This document shows positions 1-13,522 of a stretch of 64,000 nucleotides of DNA, piece after piece. The stretch lies in contig NW_020167524.1 in NCBI RefSeq assembly GCF_001641265.1, positions 248,001 to 312,000 on the forward strand, in the 5' to 3' direction. Position numbers and translations under genes: made by a program. Origin of the DNA: Pseudogymnoascus destructans (Eukaryota > Ascomycota > Leotiomycetes > Thelebolales > Thelebolaceae). Each line of letters begins with the position of its first letter. Positions within the stretch are counted from its first letter, which is position 1. The notes under the pieces were generated by a model. The model made no database searches. It saw only the letters and a program-made list of their open reading frames with translations, and was not told where the DNA came from.

Positions 1-168
1 AAAATGGGTATCGCTTCACGCCCTCGCGCGCTGTATTACAAATCTACAGGGTATATACATCCGCTCTGTCGCAAAGGAGCAAAGAACCCGAATGGCTAAA
101 GTAGAACCCCCCCAAAAAAGACCCAAAAAAAACAAAACTATGAAAACAAAGCTACACAGCGGCGATTT

Positions 169-3100
169 TTATAGGCCCTCCTCGATCCACGGCCTCCACT
201 CATCCCCCGGGAAACTCGTAGCGCTCATCTTCACCTTCGGTCCCTCCTCCTCCTCCTCCTGAAGAACACCCCCAACCATCGTGCCATTTACCCTCCTCAC
301 CGTCGCGTCCTCAACTACTATCATCCCCTCACGCGAGTCATCATAGATCTTCTCCTCATGATCAGGCATAATCCTCGACACCCTCCTCTCCGTCGCCGCC
401 GCCGCCGCGGCCGCCGCAGCCGCACCGGGCGCGCCAACAGCCGGGCTTCCACGGTCACTACTCGACATCTTACTAACCGCACTCGTAATCGTATCACTCC
501 TCTCCAACGGCTTCTGCGGCCCCGCCACCACCGGCGGTGTACCTGCATTCATACGCCCATTATCTGTAGCCTTCGGCATCGGACTAGGCGACTGACTCTG
601 CGCCTGGGATTTCACCCTACTCTCCGCGCTAGCGGGGGGCACGCTCTTCGACGGCGGCGCAGGGGCAATAAATGTATTCTCCCTCGTCGGCGGCATAACC
701 ACCCCCGCCGCCTCAGCACGCATCACCGCCTCAGCACGCATCACTACCTCCGCCGCAATCCTCGCATCCTCCGCCTCTCTAAGCGCCTCAGCCGCCTGCC
801 TGCCCCTCTCGCGCTTCATCTCCTCCTCACCCGGCAAGCGCAACTGATACGGGGCCTGCTGTCCGAACTGTCCTCTTGCCGGGGAGCGCGCGAGTAGATC
901 CTCGCTGCTTAGACGGCGGCGAGCTGTTTTCTCGGGGCTGAGGAATGGGACGGAGGCGGGGGGGTTCCACTCCTCGTCCTTTTTGGCTTGGAGCGCGGCT
1001 TGGACGGCGGCGTCTTGAGCGGCCCATTTGGAGGAGTAGTTCATGGCGGGCGCGTTGGGACGGCCAGGGTACTCTTCGATCATGTGAGGGGGAGGCGCGC
1101 GCGCGCGGGGCCGGGTTGGGGCTGGTTGAGGCCCCGGGGGTCGTACCCGGTGGGGCGAGGGTGCCTTCGCCGCGGACGAGGGCGTAGGCGCCGGGGATGG
1201 GAGGGGTGGCGTAGTATTGCTGTTGCAGTGGTTGTTGGCCCATGGGTGCAATGTTGTAGTTTTGTGGTGGGGGGGTTTGCTGCGCGGGAGGGGCTTGCTG
1301 GTTGTTGTTTGATGAGTTGTCTGCCATGGCGGAGCTTCGGCGCCCACCGAGGAGTGAGCTGAAGAGGCCCTTCTTGGCTTTGGCTGGCGCGGGTGCGACT
1401 GCTGAAGCAGTGGGGGGTGGTGACGAGGTCTGCTGCGACATGGCTGGAGACTGGACCCGATGCACCTGCTGGAATCCTTGAGAATGCATTGGGGGAGGCG
1501 TGTACATTTGTTGCTGTTGCTGTTGGTTCATATACATCTGCTGCTGCTGCGCCTGAGAGTTCTGCAGATGCTGGATGGGAGGCGTCTGGTACACTCCCTG
1601 GTGCTGTTGACCTGGCACCGTATTAAAAGTCGGCTGCCTTTGAATGGGAGGCGGTTGGCGTTGAAACGGCAGCTGGTGTATATCCTCTGGTAGATACGCG
1701 ATCTGGCTAGGAGGTGTCACTTTCTGCTGGACCATAGATCGTTCCTGGCCCTGCGCCTGTGCTACTACTGGGCGGTTTACGATGAGTGACTTATCCTCCG
1801 GGTGCTGTCCAGGCAGGGTCTCAATTGGCTGAGTAGTGCGGCGACGTAGACGATCTTCAGGGTCGGGACCCAAGATCACACTTGCACGGCGGTCTGCATC
1901 GGCAGTTGGCCTTGGAGTTGACTCTCTAGAGGTCGTAGAAGCAACTGGAGCCTGCTGCTGTGAGTTCGGCATACGAGGCAGTGTAGGTTGACCTCCAGGG
2001 GTTCCCATTGGCTGGATTTGCTGATGTAGCGCACCGTTTAGATTTCGCTGATGCAAATCAATTGGCTCTTCAGAAATGCGGGCTGAGCCGAACGATGGAG
2101 GAGGCATGGGTTTGTTATGTCCTTGCGGCGGTTGTTGCGCGTTGGGGTTCACTTGCGGTGGGGTCCCACGAGCTTGGCCATGTGCTACAACGGGCGGAAC
2201 CATCTGTTGCTGCGGCGTGCCAGTTGGCTGCGTGTGTTGCTTCTCTAGCGGCTCTCCAATGGTCCCAATAGTAAGGTTAGAGTCTTGTCGGATGCGCAAT
2301 GGGGCAATTGTTTGAAACTGCTGATGCTGTGGTGGTGGCTGCTGTGCAACGGGGGTCATTTGCTGCTGCACCGGATGACCCTGTACATTCTGGCCTTGCG
2401 CCTCACCTGTATTGATGCGCTGGAGAGCCGCTGGGTTAACCAGGACATGCTGCTGCGGCTGCGGTTGTGGGCCACCAGGGGGCTGATCCTGCACTTGCGG
2501 AGGAGCCCTTTCCACGAGTCCCTGTTGCTCCAGGATCTGCCTTTCATTCTCATTCTTGACCAAAATCATGATCCCAGGCAAAATGCTCGGGACATAAGTT
2601 CCATGTCTCGAGGAACCCCTGCCTCGATCAGCATCCCCCTTCTTACCCGTAAACATGCTACTTATCGCCAAGAATCTGTTCTTCTTCTCTTTACCAGGCT
2701 GTGTTGAGTCCATGGTCACCTGCGTAGACTGCCCGCTGAACATCTTTTGCTTGTCCTCTTTCTTCTCCAGTCCTCCAGTGTCGCCCCTGCCAAAGAAGGT
2801 CCTCCTCTTTTCAGGCGGCGGCAATGGGCTACCTGGAGCAGGGGTGTTGGCAAGCAAGGTAGCTTGCGAGGGTCGATGAGTAACCATGCTCTCGCGGCTC
2901 TGGGGTGGAATATCTGGTGTTGGGCCTCTAGTCGATGGACTCAGTGCTGCGATTATGCGACTTCTTCTCCTCTCAGGTGGTTTTTCTGGGTCATTAAGAG
3001 ACATATCATCAGAGCTTGCCACTGAATCTCTTCTCGAATCAAGTTGAGTCCTCATCTCACGAGTACCATCGTCTTCTAGTGCCGGCAGATTCCTCTCAAG

Positions 3101-6100
3101 GCTTGAGCCTCGCGAAAGTCGACCTCCGATTTCTTTCAGGATGCTGGGCTTTCGTGAATGCCTCACCGAGCCATTTCGTGCATCATCCATTGGTGGACCA
3201 ACACCGGCAATTTCGTATTCGGTAACCTGCTGTCTTGGCAACTGTCCTCTCCCAACAGAAGGATAATCTGGCGGAACATCGCGGTCTGCGTCGTTCGGAA
3301 GAGCCTTATCCTGCTGTGGCTGGAAGAGCTCGGGGTATCTCTCTGACGACGAAGGAGGTATCTTAGCAGCGCTGCCGCGTAACATCGACTGACGGTTCTC
3401 AGTGTATTGCGGCGTAATCTTAGGAGGCTGGCTCACACCACTCATAGAAGGTAGACGGTTGCGCATAGCTTCAATGGAGGTTCGCTGTTGCTGGCCTGGC
3501 GGGAATTGCGGCGTGGTAGATTGCTGCAGGAAACCGCCGGCGCTCATTGGCACTCCTTGGCTTGAGTTTGAAGCTGGGCGCATTCGAGGCTGAGCATCTG
3601 ACGATGATCGTCGCTGGTGTGCAGATGGTGGCATGGATTGTCTTGGTCCTTGCTGCGGCGCTTGAGGGATCTGGCCTTGCTGCATCGGAGGCATCCGTTC
3701 CAGTGGCAATCGAGGAGCTCCTTGTTGTTGAGAAAGCATCTGAGGAGGCATTTGAGATAGCTGCCCCTGCTGCACTGGAAGCATTTTCCCTATTGGCGCT
3801 ACAAGCATATGACCTTGCGGGTGCCCCTGTTGTCCAGGCGCAAACTGGCCCTGCTGCATCGGAGGATACTGACCCTGTTGAGGAGGATATTGTCCTTGCT
3901 GTCCTAGATGCATCTGCCCCTGTTGTGGGTGAGGATACTGTCCTTGCTGAGGATATTGTCCATGTTGCCCTTGCGGTGCTGGAGCAAACTGTCCTTGCTG
4001 CCCAGGAGGATACTGCCCCTGCTGCATAGGGGGATACTGTCCCTGGTGCATAGGAAGATACTGTCCCTGCTGTCCCGGCACCATCTGCCCCTGGGGTACC
4101 GGTGAGAACTGCCTCTGCTGCACAGGCGAAAACTGCCCTTGCGCACCAGGAGGATACAGCCCCTGTTGCACCGGAACATACTGCTGCTGTTGCTGCTGCT
4201 GTTGCTGCTGCTGCACAGGAGAGAGCTCCTCCTGCTCCATCTGCTGCTGCACCGGAGGAAACTGCTGCGCCCCCGGCGCCTCCAGCATATGTCCCACAAA
4301 CCCCGGCCGAACCTGCGGTTCCGTCGGCAACTGATTCGTAATAAACAGCGGCACGAGCGGCCTTGATCCTGGAGAGACGGAGCGTAATGGTGTCGGGGCC
4401 ACGTGTAACACGTCGCCGTTACGCGGGGTGGTCATTGTCGAAGGACGGCTCAGAATCTCAGGCTGAGGCTCGTAAAAGTCATCTTGGAACGAGTATCGCT
4501 GCGTCTCCTTGTGCACTGTCTCATCTGGGCCCCTATCGCGGGTAGTTGGCGCTGCGGGCGGCGCAGTGTTGATTGCCTCGACTGGATGCTCGGGGATCAT
4601 CTCCCGCGGCTCTTCTGTGATTGAGACCGGGGACACGGCGCCGGAGCTACGTACATCATCTTGCTCGACCGCATCGTTGCTAAGTGTTTGGGCGAGGCGA
4701 GTGACGGAGTTGTTGCCAAATGTGCTAGAGCGGCGGATTGGGGGTAAAGCGGAGAACGCTGCTGCATAGGAGGGTTGGCCGGCTGAAGGGGTTAAGCCAC
4801 TTGGGGTTTCGGGGGTTAGGGAGGTGGGTGTCTCGACGATTGCGCCGGGGCTCCAGAGGCCGGCTTGGCGCTTGTTGTCTGTGTTTGAACTGTCGATGGG
4901 GGATAGGTAGGTTTGTTCTGGGGAGACCTCGGGGTTGTTGATAGCTCGGACTTCGGAGTCGGGCTGTGTGTGGCCGTTGGTAGCGATGTCCGGTAGCACG
5001 GACGTAATGATAGGCTCTGCCATGATCGGTTCCGCAACGAGAGCTTCTTCGGGGGTAGGCTCCTCGACAGGCTCCTCGACGACTGGCTCCTCGACGACTA
5101 ATTCTTCTTCGACTGGCTCTTCGACGACTGGCTCTTCAACGATTGGCTCTTCAACGGCTTGCTCTTCGACGGCTGGCTCTTCGACTGACTCTATGACTTG
5201 CTCATCGACAGGCTCGGCGACAGGCTCGGCGACAGGCTCAACCACTGGCTCAGGCTGAACATCACGCTCAACAACAGGCACCTCACTCTGCTCGTCCAAG
5301 CTCTCCAGCGGCACCAGCCCCTCATTAGCCGGCACAACAGTCAACGCCGAAACCTCACTATCACCCCTCTCATGCACCGGCCTCGCCCCATTCGCCGCCA
5401 CCCCCATAATCCTCCTCACACTCTCCTCCACCATCACCCAGCCCTCTCCCTCACTAGGGATCTCTCCTTCCCCAGGGACCTCACGCTCTACCGGCGTCTC
5501 CGGCGTCTCATCAACCCCCCCCCAGCCCCTAGCCGGGACAGGCACCGCAGATCCCTTCACAGGACTCTCCCACCCAAACCCCTCCTCCTCCACAATAGGG
5601 GTTGCGTTATAAGGGTCCCAGCTAGGTTGGTACTTGCCGATTGGGACGGGGGGTGCGATGTCATCCTTTCCCCCAGCGGCGGGGTCAGCGACGCTTCCCT
5701 CGCGGTTACGTGCGCTTCCGTCGTCGGTAGATAGCGCAGTTTCGGAGCCCCATCGTGCGTCTCGAAGCGTTGAGGAGGTGGGGGGGTTGACTTCGAGGAA
5801 CTTCTGAGCCTGCGCCTTCATAGTAGGCGCCTGCTCACTACTCGTCGACCTCCTCCGTCCCGCACCAGCAGCGGTCTGGGAACCACTCGATTCAGAGGTG
5901 CGTCCGAATGGCGCTGGGTCCGTGCCGCTGAAGGTTGCAGGGCGCGCGGTGGAGGGGCTGGAGGAGAGGGAGAAGGCCCATGAGGCGCGGCGGGAGGATT
6001 TGCCGGGTTTGGTGTCGATGGTGGGGCTGCTTGCCTTGGCGGCGTCCTGTGGAGAGAGGGGCACGTTAGAGAGGGTTCTTTCTACAAGTTGTTTGTGTTT

Positions 6101-6225
6101 GTTTGTGTTTGTTTGTGAGGAGGTAGGACAAGTTAAGGAAACACGTGAAGTTTTGGGGGAAGCAGCCAGAGATTTGTCATCTCTTTGTGTGTCAGGAAAA
6201 AGTTGGTTCTCCATTCCATAATCAT
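169..6225 (-). CDS. Large disordered Gln/Pro-rich hypothetical protein, with apparent frame breaks
   Basis: I do not recognise a domain in this protein of about 2,000 residues. It is low-complexity throughout: a Ser/Arg-rich N-terminus, an acidic Glu-Glu-Pro-Val repeat (about 5030-5240), a long block of Gln-Gly-Gln-Tyr-Pro-Pro-like repeats with a polyglutamine run (about 3640-4230), short basic-serine islands, and an alanine/glutamate-rich C-terminus that ends in acidic and Trp residues. The main frame runs from the 5' end to about 1190. From about 1095 to the stop at 169 the sensible frame is a different one. Between them a third frame reads naturally for about 45 nt, so two small indels are suggested, at a G-run (1146-1148) and a GC-dinucleotide run (1095-1107). 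The true start is uncertain: a good acceptor (CCACAG with an upstream CTAAC branch site) lies near 6048, so the first coding exon may be upstream of it. Function unknown. Confidence 0.7.
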
Positions 6226-6612
6226 ACAAAAAGTCTCCCCTTCCCCTCCCGCTAAGCAGGTAAAACGGGTTCCTTTTTATCTTCCGCTTCCATCAAGTAA
6301 TAAATCATCTCTTCATCGCCCAACAAAGGCATTAAAAATTAGAAAAATGGCCCCGATTAGCGCGGGGCCTGGATAAATTTATACGGCCCCAACAAGTAAC
6401 CCGAAACAGTCCTCTTTCATACAATAAAATCCTCCCAGATGTTCGTGATACAACATAATAACGTTATGTGCCCACAGAAAAATGTTTATAAAAGCAGTGA
6501 AGAAAAGAAACGCAACAAAAACAAGTTTCAAAAAAAGCCTTGCGCCGCCCTCGCCCAGTTGCGGTTTCCGGCTTATTCTGCGAATCTGTGTGTGTGTGAA
6601 GTCAAGGAGAGA
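6226..6612. other. Intergenic spacer, promoter side of the Gln-rich gene
   Basis: Short spacer between the stop of the upstream minus-strand gene and the 5' end of the Gln-rich gene. It must hold that gene's promoter and possibly a first non-coding exon. Pyrimidine-rich stretches are visible at 6225-6300. I see no conserved gene or repeat. Confidence 0.5.
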
Positions 6613-9600
6613 TCAGTCTACCTTATCTCCCGAACCCTTGAACCTGCTCTTCCCCTTGGCCAGCAGTCCCTTCCCCGCCTTGCTCGCCCTCCCCCCAAAG
6701 ATGCCCGCCGTATGGAGCAGCTCCTTCGACTTCGCCTGCACCTGCTGTGTCGTCTTGCTGCTCGTGGACCCGAAGCCCTGCGTGCCCGTGGTGGGTGTGC
6801 CGCCGCTGTAGCGCGCTTGGGGTGGAGGGGATGCAGTGGGTGTGCTGGCGTTGAGGTATTGTTGGTAGTATGGTTGCGGTTTGGGCGTGAGGATGTTACC
6901 GGACTTTGGACGTTGGGAGGATTGGGCACCTGCTCCGGCACCAGGAGAGGCGAGTGGGTTTTGGAGATGGGGTTGGGCGGTGGTGGCGTGCATCCAGTTT
7001 GCTAGCCCTGAGTCCATGGTTGCGAACTGTTGGCGGCTCTCGTTGTATGCGTTGATGCGCTGCTGTGGGCTGGACAGAGACATGATCTCCTTGAATGGCT
7101 TAGGCATTGTGGGGTCCACGGGGGTTTGGGGACGAGGTACATCGTTCTGTTGGAACGACTGTGGCGGTCCATCATGCGGAGATGGAGATGTTTGAGGCGC
7201 GCCGATGTCTAGCATTGAGTTGATCTGCTGCGACTGAGATCGCACAGGGTCAACCTTGGCAGACATGGGAGACACGGTGTCGGTTCCCTCTGTAGACATA
7301 GCCTTGCTATACGGAGGTGCCGCCTGGGAAGAAGAACCAGGATCCTCTGAATCAGCAGACACAGGTCGAATGGTACTAACAGCAGGTGCAACAACTGCAG
7401 TAGCCGCGACAGCTTCGGTAACGATTCCTTCCGAACCGACACTACCCTTGTGGTCCTCTGGCTGAGCAGCAGACGCATGAGGACTACGAAGAGACAACGG
7501 CGCCGGAGACGCAGAATCCGAACGAGCTATAGTAGCCCCCGGGACCGAACCCTGCTCGAGCTCTCTTTCGGCAACGATTGGCTGAGGAGACACAATCGCA
7601 GGCGGTGACTGGCTATCATCAGCCGCGGTTGTCACTTGCTCTGGCAGCGCCTCCCAGGAGAATTTACGCTCCAGAGTAGGCTGGATTGGCTCAGCAGGAA
7701 GCATCGACGCACATTTTGGGCTCAATGGGGCAATCGCGGGGATATCCTTAGACTCTTCGACTTTGTGGAGCCCAGTGGAAGCCGTCGAAGTCGCTGCATC
7801 TGCAACTGGCGCGGTCTGCTCTTGGGTCTGAGGCTCTACCTGCGTATCTTCCTCTGTCTCTGCCCAGTAGTTGTCATACTCGCTCGGCAAGTACATGCTT
7901 TCACGAGTCGCACTCAGCGCTGGAAGACCCAGAGTCGACTGCCTTGCTGCAGCGTTTGGTGGCGGAACCCAGTCTTGAGCTGCGATAGAAGTTGAACCGC
8001 GCGGACTCAAGCTCCTCACGATCTCCTTGTGTAGCCTATCAGTTTCGTCGTCTGTTGGGCTCAGCGTTGGAAGCTTCATTAGAGGGTTCTGAGTCTCTGA
8101 ATCATCCTTTGGAGCAGCACCATTTAGATCCTCAGCCTTACTAGTTGTAAGCGGTGGCAGAGTCACATCATCTTTAAGCGGTGGAGATGGTGCTGCACTG
8201 AAGGTCGCAAGAGGCTGCGGCGATGTAGTCGCTTCGGGGGACTGTGATGGTTCGACAGGAGTTGGGTCTTCGCCAATAGCCTCCTTTTGTGCAACTTCAC
8301 CAGCAGCTGACTCGGCGGTTATGGAGTACGAGTCCCAAGCACCGGCTGTCGGAAGTATCTGACGAGTCACCTCAGCCACTTGTGCCACTTCCCCTGACTG
8401 AGGAGCCAAGGTGGCAGTTTCCAAGTGCGGTGATCTAGCAGGACTGTTGCCATTGCTCGGTGCGCTCAGGTCCCGACGGTGGCCCATGTGGAACGGCGTC
8501 TGGTTAGGCTCCTCTGCCACAATGGCGGAAGCTCTCCGAGAATCCGGTTCCTTCTCCCCGGCAATTGCCGGAGTCAAGTTGTCTTTCGGCTCCTGCGTTC
8601 GGCCGCGAGAGTCTGGGTTTGCGCCGCTGGACACTCGGCTCATTATGGGGCTAATACCGGCAGTGCCAGTGCTGTCGCTATCAGTGCGTCGAACGTTGCT
8701 TGTGCCCTGCGAAGTTGGAGTTTCGGGTATCGAATCAGTCCTATCGAACGCCTGGTGTACAACTGACGTGAATCCTTGCGATTCTTGCCTTTGTAGAGTT
8801 TGTTCCGCTGCTTTTGGCATCTGTCGCTCGGCAACAGGAGAGTTTGCAACATTTCCGTCAGGCGCTGACTGGGACCACATATCAAAGCCAAAACCAGACA
8901 TCCTGTGTAAGTCTGGTAACTTCGGGCTAATAGAATAGCGTCGGTTTGCATCCGCGTCAGATGCAGCTTCAGGCTGGGCCTGTTGGACATGCTCCTGGAC
9001 TTGTGGCAGAAATTGCTGAACCGGGGCCTCTTGCTTCTGCACCACTTGCTGAAGCTTCTGAGCGGCCTCCGGTGACTTTGCAGCCATATCGTCGAACCCA
9101 TATTCGCTTCTCCTTTCTTGCACAGACTCAAGCATTGGCGCCTGCCTTCGCCCATAGTCAGGTACTTCTTCTTGATATGTATCCGCTTGGTATGTTTCGG
9201 CTTGCCTTCCGTAATCAGGTACTTCTTCTTCATATGTATCGTATCCGCCCCTGTTATAATTGGCAGGTTCAGCGGGTGCTAGAGCCACAGGCGTAGCAAC
9301 CACCGGCGCAGCAACGACGGGTGCAGTAGCGTGGGACGGCAACGCTGGTGAAGACTGTGTATCAGGGATTGTAGCCGCTGCTGAGTCCATACTAGAATCA
9401 CCGGAAGCCTTTCTTTGTCGCTCCTCCTCAAGGCGTTTGTAGATGTCCGCAGGTCGGATGAAAGGTAGAGCCTTCGCAACCGAGGTAGCAGAAGCTGGAG
9501 CCGGAGCTGCAGAATTTGCGGAGGAATCCGGCACAATCGTTTGGTTTAAAGTGGTGTTTCGTGGAGAGAATTGAGCGGGTGGAGAGGCTACATTCACAGG

Positions 9601-10340
9601 TGGTGAGTCTGACCGACTCAAATGTGACGCAGCTCTCGCCTGAGGGGATAACGCGGCGGACCTCAAGGGCGAGGTAACGTCGTGTGCGGGATAATTGTTA
9701 TGCGCATCGCCAGACGCGGATCGCGCGTCCGATGCAGTATGAGCAGACGAGCGGCTCGACTCGGAATATGATGACCTTGCTGAACTCTCGGTGCCTGGAG
9801 GTGGGAGTTGCTTGCGCTGACTGGCGAGGCGCAATGGAGGACTGGGAGTCGCAGCAGCAGCGGTCGCTAGATTGCTCGGCAGAGCGTCCTGTTGCGACGG
9901 TCCGCTCGAGAATGCTCGGCGCTCGTCATCCCTTGAGAAGGAGCTCTGGCGAAGCAAGGGAGGGTTTGTGGAGCTCCTGTCTTGCGCGTCCTTTGGCAGA
10001 TGCGGGAGGTCGCCATATGTCTTCTTAATGCCGACGTCGTGCCGCACACCCTGTACCGGCTGCCGTAAACCCGTTACTTTGGGCACCGGAGGAGGAGGGG
10101 GAGCGTCGTTGTAGCCGTCATCGTAGTCGTCGCCCCAGTCGTCTCCACCATAATTACCGGGCTTCGCGTCCACCCACTTCTTCGTCTTCTGCCTGTTGAC
10201 GTTCGCCTGGTACGAGACGGGAGCCGGAGCTGCAGCCGCGCGAGAAGCTCTGTCTTTTCGTCAGTTCCTGGAGCATCCGGGCTGTCCGGGGGGGAGACCT
10301 ACAACGGCGAGTCAAAAGTATCAGGGTATGGCTTCGACAT
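6613..10340 (-). CDS. Conserved ascomycete disordered protein (1,224 aa, two exons)
   Basis: The gene can be modelled as exon 1 10303-10340, intron 10250-10302 (53 nt, GTAGGT...ACAG, CTGAC branch site) and exon 2 6613-10249, giving an in-frame total of 3,675 nt. After splicing, the N-terminus holds a short basic motif (VNRQKTKKWV) followed by an acidic, aromatic GDDWGDDYDD patch and a proline run. I recall this arrangement from uncharacterised filamentous-fungal proteins but cannot name a function. The remaining ~1,100 residues are Ser/Pro/Ala/Gln-rich with no predicted globular domain, and the C-terminus is basic (AKGKSRFKGSGDK-like). The start was chosen because the ATG at 10340 opens a 12-codon exon that joins in phase. 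Reading upstream without the intron meets a TGA. It and the downstream Gln-rich gene lie head to tail on one strand. Confidence 0.75.
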
Positions 10341-11215
10341 AACTGTGTCTGCCTTGCGGCCAGTGTAAACTGTTACGGCCCTCAGAGTGCCAGTTCCGTC
10401 ATGTATGCGATTCACGAGGACGAAAGAGCGAAAGTTGACAATCCCAACGAGGTGTTTTTTGATGAGAAATGGTGATCGAAGGCCACGCAATAAGGTCAGG
10501 TTCGAAGGAACGCGATACGGGCTGAAAACTAGTCCAGGTATTTCCAGGGTACAGCAGTTAGTAGGCTAATGAGGGTCAGTTGGGGGGTTGGGGGAGGGTG
10601 GTTGGTGGATAGTGGGGATGGTAAATGTGGAGATTTGAGAAGAGATGATGAGGTAGGAATAAAGATGATGAATATGGAGGAATATGGAGGAATATGGGGG
10701 AATATAAATTGTAGATTGTATAGAATTAAAAGAATAGAAGGAATAATGGAATAAATAGAATTACAGTATTCTAGTATGGAAGAAAGTACTGTATATTTAC
10801 AACATACACCAGGATTTCACGTGGGGAAGGGGGAGGAGAAGTGGCCGCATCGTTAAAAGCTGGAGCTAGTGGGAAAGTACATAGATTTTGTATGTGGGTA
10901 GAGTGTGGCTAGGAAGTACCTTTTCTATAACGAGAACAAGGAGAACAAGGAGAACAAGGAGAGATGCATCATGCTGGTATTGGCGGTCAATTTATTATTC
11001 GAGATACTTTTCATCCCCCGCAAATTACTACTAGACACACTTGTACCCCTAAATTACAATTTTTAGTCTTCTTGTTTTGCCTGGCCTTTCACGTGGCCAT
11101 TTCCTAATCTACGGCTACCGGTACGTACCTCTTCTGCACTACATGGAGCTTCTCGTGCTAAGCCACAAAAGGACACGGCCGTTTTTTGCGAACAGCAGAG
11201 GTACGGAGGTACATA
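10341..11215. other. Intergenic region with simple repeats
   Basis: AT- and purine-rich spacer upstream of the 1,224-aa gene. It contains a GGAATAT-type repeat around 10675-10705 and three tandem copies of the nonamer GAGAACAAG at about 10932-10958. No coding region is supported. Confidence 0.5.
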
Positions 11216-11654
11216 ACGTAGGTCATGGCGTAAGTGCCGCCCCTCTACCACCCCCCCTGTTCTGAACGACGAAGAATCGTCCGCTTTTGGCAATTGAGTG
11301 CCAAAAGCTGGTTACGGCTAGACAGTCGAGTCGCGCTATGATACATTGTAGGCAGCTAAAATATATAGACTTATCAGGAAAACTGAGATATCAAATTTGC
11401 CAAGCTATAGCGTAAATATGCTGTATCTACCCCATCTTTAGACTCAGTATACCTAATCAGAACTTGCAGAGCCTGTTGAGCAGCTTCTATAGAGTATATT
11501 GGCTGTTCAGGTTGCTCTCCGTCTTCATCATCTTGAGTATTGTAATGGTGGGTGCACCAGATGTGAGAATCTAGCCACCCAAGGAAAGGGATGATTTTAC
11601 TAAGACAACACACTGTCTTAGGAAACAGAGCCAAAGGGTTGTAGCCTAGACTAT

Positions 11655-13522
11655 TGTAATGGTGGGTGCACCAGATATGAGAATCTAGCCACCCAAGGAA
11701 GGGATGAATTTACTAAGACAACACACTGTCTTAGGAAACAGAGCCAAAGGGTTGTAGCTTAGACTATTCCACAACGCAGCAATCAGGTGTATGATGTGGT
11801 GAAGTGGTTTAGACAAGTTGCAACAAATGTTGAGTCTGAGAACTCAGGGGTAAGTCAGAGGTTAGCACCTCACTGACTTTTCAAAAACAGAGAATAACAA
11901 GATCAATGCTTGGAAGCTTGGAAAAGACGTAGAAGTATGTGCTAGTCGATTTACTGTATTGTCTGCTTGCCCTTTCTTAAGGAAAGGGCAATCCTATTTA
12001 TGCCAAAGGAGTGTAGTTCTCTCATTTTCCATGACTTTCCATGACTAACCAGGCTTGGTAAATGTATTAGAAATCAAGTGCGACCCACAACTAGCTTGCT
12101 AATCATGTAGTGAACGTAAGAGAATCCCATAGAACCATCTCTTGGGTTCCTAGCCTATAGGAAGTGAAAAGGAGGTCCAAGGTCAGAGTACCTATAGACA
12201 AATTATGTCATAACTTAACCAATCTTGTGGGTAACTAAGGAGCGATGACGTGTAATGAATCATAGAGGGTTGTAGAAGCTTCTAGAGCTATCGTTCATGT
12301 TCCTAGGCCTCTAGTTGGTAGAGATATGCCATGTGGTAGTATTGGCCCACCCCCTTAAGGAGGAGATTTTCTTAATAACTTGTTCAATGAGTGTCCAAAT
12401 GATATGCCGTGATGTATGTAGCATAAACAGATGTAGTAGAAGAGTTTGCAGCAATCATTGAGTAGTATTGCTTCTGTTGTTGGTGTGATAAGTGTCATAC
12501 TGACATTCGTTGCACTCAGTTTGCTATCAAACTCAAGAAGCAAACTTGGAAATCTCCTCCTCAAACCTACAAGTCACTATACATATTTTGGCTTATCACA
12601 CCAACAACAAGAGCAATACTACTCAACGATTGCTACAACCATCTATGATTCATTACACGTCATCGCTCCTTAGTTACTGGGCCGATATTACCACATAGCA
12701 TATCTCTACAACCCTCTATGATTCATTACATGACATCACTCATACTACCACATGACATATCTCTACCAACTAGAGGCCTAGGAGCATGAACGATAGCTCT
12801 AAAAGCTCCTACGAACCTCTATGATTCATTACATGTCATCGCTCTTTAGTTACCCACAAGATTGGTTAAGTTATGACATAATTTGTCTATGACATAATTT
12901 GTCTATGACATAATTTGTCTATAGGGGTACTCTGACCTTGGACCTCCTTTTACTTCCTATAGGCTACGAACCTAAGAGATGGTTCTATGGGATTCTCTTA
13001 CGTCGACTACAGTTACCAAGCCTGGTAAGTCATGGAAAGTCTTGGAAAATGAGAGAACTACACTCCTTTAGCATAAATAGGATTGCCCTTTCCTTAAGAA
13101 AGGGCAAGCAGACAATACAGTAAATCGACTATCACATACTTCCACGTCTTTTCCAAGCTTCCAAGCATTGATCTTGTTACTCCTTGTTTCTGAAAAGTCA
13201 GTGAGGTGTTAACCTCTGACTTACCCCTGAGTTCCCAGACTCAACATTTGTTGCAACTTGTCTGAACCACTTCACTACATCACACACCTGATTGCTGCGT
13301 TGTGGAATAGTCTAAGCTACAACCCTTTGGCTCTGTTTCCTAAGACAGTGTGTTGTCTTAGTAAAATCATCCCTTCCTTGGGTGGCTAGATTCTCACATC
13401 TGGTGCACCCACCATTACAATAAGCCAAGATATGTATGGTGACTTGTAGGTTTGAGGAGGAGATTTCTAAGTTTGCTCTTGAGTTTGATAGCAAACTGAG
13501 TGCAACGAATGTCAGTATGACA
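11655..13522 (-). mobile_element. Solo LTR copy B, inserted in copy C
   Basis: Same LTR family, minus orientation, with a 5-bp target duplication ACTAT at 11650-11654 and 13523-13527 belonging to copy C sequence. It is interrupted by copy A (12493-13419). Net length is about 936 bp. It was inserted after copy C and before copy A. Confidence 0.9.
12493..13419 (+). mobile_element. Solo LTR copy A (innermost, 927 bp)
   Basis: Complete LTR from TGTCATAC to CATTACA, flanked by the 5-bp duplication ATAAG (12488-12492 and 13420-13424) inside copy B. The orientation is inferred from a GCATAAATAGG box (about 13070), which would serve as TATA element, followed by a 25-bp palindrome built on TTGCCCTTTC. 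It is the youngest of the three nested copies. No internal retrotransposon region remains, so it formed by LTR-LTR recombination. Confidence 0.9.

Noticed and set aside
1100..1190. A short intron to explain the frame change in the Gln-rich gene
   Set aside because: The only GT-AG pair in the right place spans about 25 nt, far below the minimum intron size seen elsewhere in the window.
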